Shown piece after piece: positions 7,862 to 15,216 of a stretch of 51,777 nucleotides of DNA. Each line of letters starts with the position of its first letter. The stretch's first letter is position 1. The DNA is from Rubrobacter sp. (GTDB taxonomy: Bacteria; Chloroflexota; Chloroflexia; Thermobaculales; Thermobaculaceae). The position numbers were made by a program, and so were the translations under genes. The notes beneath the pieces were generated by a model, which worked only from the letters and a program-made list of their open reading frames with translations, was not told the DNA's origin and did not search any database. The stretch lies in contig JADDPT010000072.1 in the NCBI GenBank assembly GCA_016781735.1, forward strand, positions 1-51,777, given 5' to 3'.

Positions 7862-9316
7862 CTAGGAGCCGACAGCCCTCTCGGCGAAGTCCAGCAGCGG
7901 TACGAACAGCAGGCCGAAGACGACCGTCGCTGTCGCGCATATCGCAAGCCCCAGCACCATCAGCGGCTGGCGCGGCGAGGCGAGCGCGTACCTGGGCTCG
8001 TAAGCAAACAGTCGGGCGAGCACCCGCAGGTAGTACACAGCGGCAACCGCGCTGATCAGGAAGCCGAGCACTGCAAGCCAGGTGTGACCGGCCCGCACCG
8101 CCGAAAGGAAAACAAAAACCTTGGCCGGAAGGCCGATAGTCAGCGGGAAGCCCATGAGCCCCAGCAGGAAGATTCCAAGCGCAAGTCCCGCTGCCGGCGC
8201 TCGCGCGAACAGGCCGTCCATGTGCTCGAGCGTCGTGCCACCGCCGTGATTCTCCATCCATGCCAGCACGCCGAAAGCGCCCAGGTTCATAAAGACGTAG
8301 GCGAGCGCGTAGAAGAGCACACTGGACGCTCCCAGCGTGTTATCCCGTGACCACATCGCGAGGCCGACCAGCATGAATCCGGTGTGCCCTATGCTGGAGT
8401 ACGCGAGCATCCGCTTCACGTCCGTCTGAGCTATCGCTGCCAAGTTCCCGATCAGCATGGTCAGGATCGAAATGACGATCAGGATCGGACGCCAGTCGTC
8501 TAGCATGCCGGGAAGCGCCTGGGTAAGCAGCCGCACGAGCGCGGCGAAGGCGCCTGCCTTCACTGCTACCGACATGAACGCGGTGACTACCGTGGGCGCG
8601 CCCTGATACGCATCCGGCGTCCATTGGTGGAACGGCACTGCCGCCACCTTGAATCCGAGTCCCGCCACCATCAGCAGCATGGCGAGAAGAACCGCTGGCC
8701 TGGCGGCGCCGCCCTGTGCTGCAAAACTCGCGATCTGATCGAAGCGCGTGCTCCCCGTCACACCGTACGTCCATGTCATGCCGTACAGAAGTATCGCGCT
8801 GGAGAACGCCCCCAGCAGGAAGTACTTCATTGCGCCCTCGTTCGACTCACGCCTGTGCTTTGCAAAGCCGGTCAGCACATAAGTCGGCACGCTCATCAAC
8901 TCGATCCCGAGGAAGAGTGTCATGAGGTCGTACGCGGAAGCGGACACGATCATGCCCGCCGTTGAACACACCAGCACTGCGTAGTATTCCACCTGGCTGA
9001 CTTGGTGGAGGCGAAGCCATGAATCGCTGATAAGCACCGCAAGCATCGCCGCCAGGAGCACCGTGACGCCGAAGTACTGCGAGAACTGGTCCGCGCGCCA
9101 GCTACCGCTGAAAGTCACGACGGGCTCCCTGGCTAGCAGTGCGAGCACGAAGCCCAGCGTGACGAGGAGGCCAGCCAGCGTGACGAGCGGGTAGACAGCT
9201 CCCCTCACCCTTGGCGCAAAGATCGTGATAAGCAGCAGCACCGAAGCAGTCACCGTCATCGCTATAAGGGGCGAAACGGCGAACAGGTCTATTGATGGCA
9301 GAGGTACTTGCAACAA
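7862..9316 (-). CDS. nuoN: NADH-quinone oxidoreductase subunit N
   Basis: A 484-residue polytopic protein of the Mrp-antiporter-like family (about 14 membrane helices) and the last gene of the nuo operon. It forms one proton-pumping unit of the complex I membrane arm. The key glutamate of helix 5 is in LFLGIELMSVPTYVLTGF (about residue 129), and the FKVAAVPFHQWTPDAYQGAP block of the broken helix is intact, as is KRMLAYSSIGHTGF. The start is TTG with CGGAG 6-10 bases upstream, 33 bases after the nuoM stop. No clear terminator follows the stop; the next gene (PAC2) is on the same strand 234 bases further on. Confidence 0.95.
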   Translation of the reverse strand: MLQVPLPSIDLFAVSPLIAMTVTASVLLLITIFAPRVRGAVYPLVTLAGLLVTLGFVLALLAREPVVTFSGSWRADQFSQYFGVTVLLAAMLAVLISDSWLRLHQVSQVEYYAVLVCSTAGMIVSASAYDLMTLFLGIELMSVPTYVLTGFAKHRRESNEGAMKYFLLGAFSSAILLYGMTWTYGVTGSTRFDQIASFAAQGGAARPAVLLAMLLMVAGLGFKVAAVPFHQWTPDAYQGAPTVVTAFMSVAVKAGAFAALVRLLTQALPGMLDDWRPILIVISILTMLIGNLAAIAQTDVKRMLAYSSIGHTGFMLVGLAMWSRDNTLGASSVLFYALAYVFMNLGAFGVLAWMENHGGGTTLEHMDGLFARAPAAGLALGIFLLGLMGFPLTIGLPAKVFVFLSAVRAGHTWLAVLGFLISAVAAVYYLRVLARLFAYEPRYALASPRQPLMVLGLAICATATVVFGLLFVPLLDFAERAVGS

Positions 9317-9349
9317 ATCACTCCGATGCGGGCCGCGGGCTACCTTGCC

Positions 9350-10885
9350 CTATGGCGTGAACGCCGTGCCAGTGTCCTGAGGAACCCCGAGGTAGTTTAG
9401 CAGACCCGTAACTGAGGGCTCCATCGTCTGCAGGAAAGGGGTGGCCCAGACGCCGATGAGGACGCTCAGGAGTGCCAGCCCGGCGAGCGGCAGAGTTTCC
9501 TGCCACAGGTTCATTGGCGGCAGATTGTGGTCCCCGGCAGGCTTGCCCAGGTAGAACACACGCGCCACCATCCAAAGCATGTACGCGGCCGACACGACTA
9601 TGTAGAAGTACACCGGAACGGCGAGCAGTGGGTTGCGGATGAACGCGCCGACCGTGACGAGGATTTCCCCCACAAATGCACTCAACCCTGGCAACCCGAG
9701 GTTGCCCAGGCTCAGGATCACGAAGAGAGCCGCGAAGGGACCCATCAACGTCGCGAGGCCGCCGAGCTTCGCTATCTCGCGCGTGTGCAGCCGCTCGTAT
9801 ATCACTCCCACGCCAAGGAAGAGCGCGCCGGAGATCAGCCCGTGGCTCACCATCTGGATCAGTGCGCCCTGGACTCCTTGCGTCGTGAACGTGAAAATCC
9901 CGAGCACTACGAAGCCCATCGTGGCAACGCTCGAGTACGCGATTAGCTTCTTGAGATCGCGCTGCATGAGCGTGATATACGCCCCGTACAGGATCGCGAT
10001 AACCGACAGGGTTATCGGTACGGCGGCGAACTGTCGACTCGCATCGGGCGAGAGCGGGATCTGCCAGCGGAGGAAGCCGTAGCCGCCCATCTTCAGCAGC
10101 ACCCCCGCCAGGATCACGCTGCCCGCGGTAGGGGCGTCTACATGCGCGTCGGGCAACCAGGTGTGGAACGGGAAGAGAGGCATCTTGACGGCGAACGCGA
10201 AGAAGAACCCCCAGAACATCCATGTCTGGAATCCGGAGCTCCAGCCCGGCGCCTGGCGCACCAGGTCGACGTAGTTCAGCGTCGGGCCGCCCGCCTGACC
10301 CGATGTCTGCACGTATACGCTGACGATAGCCGCAAGCATCAAGAGGCTGCCGGCGAAGGTGTATAGGAAGAACTTCAGCGCCGAGTACATCTTCCGCCCG
10401 TGTCCCCATACTGCGATCAAAAGCGCCATCGGGATGAGTGTGAGCTCGAAGAAGACGTAGAAGAGCACGAGATCCAACGCGACAAACACGCCGAGCATCC
10501 CCGTCTCCAGCACCAGCAGCGCGGCGTAGTATTCCTTCAGCCGGTGCTCCACGTTCCCGAACGAGTATACGACGGCCACCAGCGACAGGAGCGCGGTGAG
10601 GAAGTAGAGCAGGATGGATATGCCGTCCACCCCCAGGTAGTACTGCAATCCGAGGCTACGGGCCCACTCCACGCGCTCCACGAGCTGGAAGCCCGGTCGG
10701 CCGGCGGTGTAGCTGCCGAGCACCAAGAGCATGAGCAGCATGTCGACTCCCGCTACCGCCACGGCTGTCCAACGTACTGCGTTCGTCGCAGGCTTGGGTA
10801 TCAGGGCTATCAGCAGCGCGCCGACTGCAGGAAGCAGCGTTACGACCGAGAGTATGGGGAACCCGAGCGTGTTATCTCCGTACAA
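9350..10885 (-). CDS. nuoM: NADH-quinone oxidoreductase subunit M
   Basis: A 511-residue antiporter-like subunit of complex I. The helix-5 glutamate is in VFFELTLIPMALLIAVWG (about residue 150), and the discontinuous helix block KMPLFPFHTWLPDAHVDAPT and the KKLIAYSSVATMGF block are complete. It pumps protons in the middle of the membrane arm. The start is TTG with a GGGGG run about 8 bases upstream, 13 bases after nuoL. The large ORF 9318..10409 in another frame is a shadow of this gene. Confidence 0.96.
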   Translation of the reverse strand: MYGDNTLGFPILSVVTLLPAVGALLIALIPKPATNAVRWTAVAVAGVDMLLMLLVLGSYTAGRPGFQLVERVEWARSLGLQYYLGVDGISILLYFLTALLSLVAVVYSFGNVEHRLKEYYAALLVLETGMLGVFVALDLVLFYVFFELTLIPMALLIAVWGHGRKMYSALKFFLYTFAGSLLMLAAIVSVYVQTSGQAGGPTLNYVDLVRQAPGWSSGFQTWMFWGFFFAFAVKMPLFPFHTWLPDAHVDAPTAGSVILAGVLLKMGGYGFLRWQIPLSPDASRQFAAVPITLSVIAILYGAYITLMQRDLKKLIAYSSVATMGFVVLGIFTFTTQGVQGALIQMVSHGLISGALFLGVGVIYERLHTREIAKLGGLATLMGPFAALFVILSLGNLGLPGLSAFVGEILVTVGAFIRNPLLAVPVYFYIVVSAAYMLWMVARVFYLGKPAGDHNLPPMNLWQETLPLAGLALLSVLIGVWATPFLQTMEPSVTGLLNYLGVPQDTGTAFTP

Positions 10886-10898
10886 GTAAGCTGCCCCC

Positions 10899-12803
10899 TT
10901 ATGAGAAGAACAGGTAAGCGATGAGGGCGACGACGCCCACTCCGATGCTCAGTGCGTAATTGCCGACAAAACCGGATTGGAGACGGCGCAGGCCGCCACC
11001 CGTCCCCGCAGTGGTCCGTGCCGTGCCGTTCACGATGCCGTCCACTACCTGCGCGTCGAAGCGCCACAGCATGTTACCTAGGGCACGGGACGGCCGCACG
11101 AGCAGGGCGTCGTATAGCTCGTCAAAGTAGTACTTGTTGTACAGCATCTTGTACACGCCGCTGAGCCGCGTCGCCCACCGGGAGGGATCGAGGGCTGGAA
11201 CGCGCCATGCGTACACCGCGAGCCCCAGCAGGATGCCGAGCAACGAGACTCCCGTCGCCACGAGCATCAGCACGACGGTCTCCGGGGTAAAGCCCCCTCC
11301 GTGCGCTGCTTCCCCTGCTGCTTCGCCTCCGTGTGCCGCAAACACCGGCTCCAGGAAGTGGTGTATCCACCCATCCTCAGGTGGAATCCCGACCAACGCG
11401 CCTGTAACGACGGAGAGGGCGGCGAGCACCCACAGCGGTCCGGTCATGGAGAGCGGCGACTCGTGCGGGTGCATCTTGCGGGTATCGAAGCGCGGTGTAC
11501 CGAGGAAGGTCAGCGCGACGAGCCGCGTGATATAGAAGGCGGTAAAGAACGACGCGAGTGTACCCAGGGCGTAGATCAAATAATGGTGCCCCACGAACGC
11601 CAGCCCCAGTATCTCGTCCTTGCTCCAGAAGCCCGCAAGAGGCGGCACGCCCGCCAGCGCCGCGCTACCTATCACCAGCGTTATGAAGGTCTGCGGCATG
11701 TACCGGCGAAGCCCACCCATCTTGCGCATGTCCGTCTCACCGCCGACACCGTGCATGACGCTGCCCGCGCCGAGAAACAGTAGCGCCTTGAAGAAGGCGT
11801 GTGTGAACAGGTGGAAGATCGCCGAGATGTACGCACCGATGCCCAGCGCGAAGAACATGTAGCCGAGCTGCGAGATCGTCGAGTACGCCATCACCCGCTT
11901 GATGTCATTCTGGACGAGCGCAATAGTCGCGCCTAGCAGTGCCGTGACCAGCCCGATAACAGCTATGACGGTCAGCGTGCCCGCCGCCTCGTTGTACAGC
12001 GGGTTCGCCCTAGCTACGAGGTACACGCCCGCGGTAACCATCGTGGCCGCGTGGATGAGCGCGCTGACGGGCGTTGGGCCCTCCATTGCATCGGGCAGCC
12101 AGGTGTGCAAAGGCCACTGCGCGCTCTTTCCCATTGAGCCGGTGAAGAGGAGCAACGTGATGAGGAAGAGCATCGCTTCAGCCACATCCGGCGCGCGCTC
12201 GAACACGGGCACGTACGCCAGCGTGCCGAACGTGGTGAAGAGCAGGATGACGCCGAGCCCGAACCCGAAGTCCCCCACCCTGTTCACTATGAACGCCTTC
12301 ATCGCGGCATCGGATGCGGAGCGCTTGTAGTACCAGAAGCCGACGAGGAGGTAAGAGCACAGGCCCACCGCCTCCCAGAAGACGTACAGTTCCAGGAAAT
12401 TGTTCGCGAGAACAAGCATTAGCATGCTAAAGGTGAAGAGCGGCAAGTACGCGAAGAACCGGTACGTGCCGGGATCACCGTGCATGTAGCCCGTGCTGTA
12501 GATGTGGACGAGCAAGCTAACGCTCGTCACGATCAGCAGCATCAGAGACGTGAGCTGATCTACGTAGAAGCCGATGCTCACCTGGAAAGAGCCCGAGGGA
12601 ATCCACGTATAGAGGTCCTGGTTGTACGGTTCTGCGTGCGTGCGCACCTCATTGAATACGAGCAGAGAGAGCAGGAGCGAGACGAGCACGCTCGCGATCC
12701 CCACGAGTGCAGGTACTCGGTGCGGGAGGCGGCTGCCGAGCGTGAAGTTCGCCAGGAAAGCCACGAGCGGCAGCGTCGGTATCAACCACAGATAGGTTTC
12801 CAA
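10899..12803 (-). CDS. nuoL: NADH-quinone oxidoreductase subunit L
   Basis: A 634-residue subunit, the distal proton pump of the complex I membrane arm, with about 16 helices and the long C-terminal lateral helix expected for NuoL. Motifs: YVFWEAVGLCSYLLVGFWY with the essential Glu (about residue 144), KSAQWPLHTWLPDAMEGPTPVSA of the broken helix, and KRVMAYSTISQLGYM. The C-terminal part from about residue 475 contains the variable AHGGEAAGEAAHGGG loop. The TTG start is preceded by GGAGG with 5-base spacing (AGGAGGCCCTTTG), which makes the start choice firm. Confidence 0.96.
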   Translation of the reverse strand: METYLWLIPTLPLVAFLANFTLGSRLPHRVPALVGIASVLVSLLLSLLVFNEVRTHAEPYNQDLYTWIPSGSFQVSIGFYVDQLTSLMLLIVTSVSLLVHIYSTGYMHGDPGTYRFFAYLPLFTFSMLMLVLANNFLELYVFWEAVGLCSYLLVGFWYYKRSASDAAMKAFIVNRVGDFGFGLGVILLFTTFGTLAYVPVFERAPDVAEAMLFLITLLLFTGSMGKSAQWPLHTWLPDAMEGPTPVSALIHAATMVTAGVYLVARANPLYNEAAGTLTVIAVIGLVTALLGATIALVQNDIKRVMAYSTISQLGYMFFALGIGAYISAIFHLFTHAFFKALLFLGAGSVMHGVGGETDMRKMGGLRRYMPQTFITLVIGSAALAGVPPLAGFWSKDEILGLAFVGHHYLIYALGTLASFFTAFYITRLVALTFLGTPRFDTRKMHPHESPLSMTGPLWVLAALSVVTGALVGIPPEDGWIHHFLEPVFAAHGGEAAGEAAHGGGFTPETVVLMLVATGVSLLGILLGLAVYAWRVPALDPSRWATRLSGVYKMLYNKYYFDELYDALLVRPSRALGNMLWRFDAQVVDGIVNGTARTTAGTGGGLRRLQSGFVGNYALSIGVGVVALIAYLFFS

Positions 12804-12836
12804 AGGGCCTCCTGCACCCGCGTGCCGGGGTGCACG

Positions 12837-13142
12837 CTACTGCTTGAGGATGTCCATCTCGCTCACATCCACCGTGTCTTTATGGCGCGCCAGGGCGAGG
12901 ATGATGCCGAGCCCAACAGCGGCTTCGGCGGCAGCTACCGTGATGACGAACACCACGAAGTTCTGGCCGGTCAGGGAGTCCAGGTGCCTGCCGAACGCCA
13001 CGAGAGCCACGTTGCATGCATTGAGCATTAGCTCGACGCTCATGAAAATGATCAGCACGTGCCGACGAACGAGTACGCCCACCACGCCGATGGAGAACAG
13101 CAACGCGCTGAAGATCAGGTACCACTCAAGCGGAGGACTCAC
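12837..13142 (-). CDS. nuoK: NADH-quinone oxidoreductase subunit K
   Basis: A 101-residue, three-helix membrane subunit of complex I. Both conserved membrane glutamates are present, in FMSVELMLNACNVALV (about residue 37) and TVAAAEAAVGLGI (about 73), which form part of the central hydrophilic axis. The start is GTG directly after the nuoJ stop (TAGGTG), with AAGGAGGAG at the end of nuoJ acting as ribosome binding site, so the two genes are translationally coupled. Confidence 0.96.
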   Translation of the reverse strand: MSPPLEWYLIFSALLFSIGVVGVLVRRHVLIIFMSVELMLNACNVALVAFGRHLDSLTGQNFVVFVITVAAAEAAVGLGIILALARHKDTVDVSEMDILKQ

Positions 13143-13664
13143 CTACAACTCCTCCTTCGCGAGGAAGAGCGCGCCTACCGTGGCCACGAGGAGCAGGACG
13201 CTCGCGATCTCAAAGGGCAGCAGCCAGGTTGTGTAGAGTTGTTGGCCGAGCGCCTCCACGTTGCCGCCAGCCTGCTGGATCGCCTGGACCGTGTCACGCC
13301 CCTTCCGCCCTTGGTCCACCGCGGCCAGCAAAACCACGAGCGTGATCTCGACCGCGAGCGCTGCGCCTACAAACAAGGCCACTGGTAGCTGAAGAGGTTG
13401 AGCGACCGTCGGAAGCGGTCGCTCGCTGCGTTGCAACAGCATTACCACGAAGAGGAAGAGCACGAGGATCGCACCTGAGTACACCAGCACCTGTATCACC
13501 GCGAGGAACTCGGCGCCAAGCAGGACGAACATTGCGGCGACGTTAACAAAGGTGAGCAGCATGAACAGTACGGAGTGAACGGGGTTACGCGCCACTAGCA
13601 CCATCACGGCCGCGCCGAGTGCGACGGCGGCGAACAGGAGGAACAGAGCCGATAGTATGTCCAA
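13143..13664 (-). CDS. nuoJ: NADH-quinone oxidoreductase subunit J
   Basis: A 173-residue subunit with five predicted membrane helices. The family signature VYSGAILVLFLFVVMLL (helix 3, the pi-bulge helix that moves in turnover) lies at about residues 61-77. The start is TTG placed directly after the nuoI stop (TAGTTG), and the end abuts nuoK. An inter-helix loop of about 40 residues (KGRDTVQAIQQAGGNVEAL) is longer than in E. coli and polar. Confidence 0.94.
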   Translation of the reverse strand: MDILSALFLLFAAVALGAAVMVLVARNPVHSVLFMLLTFVNVAAMFVLLGAEFLAVIQVLVYSGAILVLFLFVVMLLQRSERPLPTVAQPLQLPVALFVGAALAVEITLVVLLAAVDQGRKGRDTVQAIQQAGGNVEALGQQLYTTWLLPFEIASVLLLVATVGALFLAKEEL

Positions 13665-14156
13665 CTACCGCCCCACCCGGTCATCCGGAAAGCGGGTCAC
13701 CTCCACCCACTCGCCGTCAGAGGTCTGCTCGATCTCGTCGTAGATACCTCGACCAAGCTCGAGTAGTGTCGCCTTGTCGTACAGCAGGTTGTTGCGGTCG
13801 GTTGCTGCGAGCTCGAACTGGTGAGACATCTGGATAGCCTTCACGGGGCAGGCCTCGACACAGAGTCCACAGAACAGGCAGCGCGGCGCCTGGATCTCGT
13901 AGCGCACGGGGTGCCGGCCCTTCGTAGCGTGGGGCTCGCTCGTCATGAAGATGACGTTGTTCGGACAGGCGGTAGCGCACAGCCCGCATGCCGTGCACTT
14001 CTCCTCGCCCGTGTTGGGATCGGTGACGAGCACGGGCAGCCCGCGGAAACGATGCCCCTTGTCGCGCTCCTCCTTCGGGTATTGCACCGTCGTAGGTCGC
14101 TGGAACATCTCTCCGAGCGTTACATAGAAGCCTTTGAACCTGTCGAAAGCAAACAT
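13665..14156 (-). CDS. nuoI: NADH-quinone oxidoreductase subunit I
   Basis: A 163-residue ferredoxin-like subunit carrying the two [4Fe-4S] clusters N6a and N6b that connect NuoG to NuoB. The two motifs CTACGLCATACP (about residue 54) and CLFCGLCVEACP (about 93) are complete. It sits in the peripheral arm next to the membrane. ATG start; stop overlaps no other gene but touches the nuoJ start. Confidence 0.96.
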   Translation of the reverse strand: MFAFDRFKGFYVTLGEMFQRPTTVQYPKEERDKGHRFRGLPVLVTDPNTGEEKCTACGLCATACPNNVIFMTSEPHATKGRHPVRYEIQAPRCLFCGLCVEACPVKAIQMSHQFELAATDRNNLLYDKATLLELGRGIYDEIEQTSDGEWVEVTRFPDDRVGR

Positions 14157-14175
14157 CAGCAGTCCCCGGCCAGCC

Positions 14176-15198
14176 TTAAAGAGCCAGCTTGATTATACCT
14201 GTAAGAACTATGTTGAGCAGTGCGACCGGCAGCATGATCTTCCAGCACAGCGACATTAGCTGGTCGTACCGGAATCGCGGCAGTGTGGCGCGCAGCCAGA
14301 AGTAGAAGAAGATGAAAATCGCCATCTTCGCCGAGAACCAGAAAATGCCTTCCAGCGCATCGGGCAGGAGCGGTATGGAGGGTCCCAGCCATCCCCCGAG
14401 GAATACAGTGGAGGCAAGCGCGCTGATCGCCAGCATGCTGATGTACTCGGCAAGGAAGAACATCGCGAAGCCGAAGCCGCCATACTCTACGTGGAAGCCT
14501 GCCACGAGCTCACTCTCCGCCTCGGGCAGGTCGAAGGGGGGACGGTTGGTCTCCGCTATCGCGCTAACGAGGAACACCGCGAAGCCGAGTATCTGCGGCA
14601 GCACGAACCACCTCGGGATGAGACCAAAGTAGGTCCCCTGCTGAGCGGCGACGATCTCGCTCAGGTTCAGCGAGCCCGCCATGAGGAGCACGCCTATCAG
14701 CGAGAGGCCAAGGGTTGCCTCGTACGATATCACCTGCGCGGATGAGCGCAGCCCGCCCAGCAGCGCGTACTTGTTGTTCGACGCCCAACCTGCCATGACG
14801 ATCCCGTACACACCGATGCTGCCCATTGCCAGGATGTAGATGAGACCCACGTTGAGGTCCGCGATGCGCATCCCAATCTGCCGCCCGAACGCCGTGAAAC
14901 CAGGGCCGAACGGGATCGCAGCCCAGGCGAGCAGCGCAGGCACGAACACCATAACGGGCGCAATCAGGAAGACCGCCTTGTCCGCCTTGGCCGGGAGGCT
15001 GCCCTCCTTTGTGAGCAGCTTTACGCCGTCCGCGACCGGCTGCAACAACCCCAGAGGCCCCGTCCTGTTCGGCCCGATGCGTGACTGCATCCGAGCTAGC
15101 ACCTTGCGCTCGAAGTAGGTGAGGTACGCCATCCCCGTCAGGACGGCGATGAACACCAGCAGGATCGTACCCAGTATTATCAGCAGGTCAACCAGCAA
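14176..15198 (-). CDS. nuoH: NADH-quinone oxidoreductase subunit H
   Basis: A 340-residue, eight-helix membrane subunit that makes up most of the quinone entry channel. Conserved blocks: RIGPNRTGPLGLLQPVADG (about residue 40), the loop NRPPFDLPEAESELVAGFHVEY (about 218) facing the quinone site, and a C-terminal helix RFRYDQLMSLCWK. The start is TTG with GAGG about 9 bases upstream, 18 bases after nuoG. Confidence 0.95.
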   Translation of the reverse strand: MLVDLLIILGTILLVFIAVLTGMAYLTYFERKVLARMQSRIGPNRTGPLGLLQPVADGVKLLTKEGSLPAKADKAVFLIAPVMVFVPALLAWAAIPFGPGFTAFGRQIGMRIADLNVGLIYILAMGSIGVYGIVMAGWASNNKYALLGGLRSSAQVISYEATLGLSLIGVLLMAGSLNLSEIVAAQQGTYFGLIPRWFVLPQILGFAVFLVSAIAETNRPPFDLPEAESELVAGFHVEYGGFGFAMFFLAEYISMLAISALASTVFLGGWLGPSIPLLPDALEGIFWFSAKMAIFIFFYFWLRATLPRFRYDQLMSLCWKIMLPVALLNIVLTGIIKLAL

Positions 15199-15216
15199 TC
15201 TTTACAGCCTCGCCCA

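Noticed and set aside
9318-10409. 363-aa ORF on the minus strand
   Set aside because: Arg/Pro-rich reading of nuoM in another frame; nuoM in the right frame has full family motifs.
12480-13031. 183-aa plus-strand ORF over nuoL/nuoK
   Set aside because: Very high Arg/Glu/His content typical of antisense reading of membrane-protein genes.
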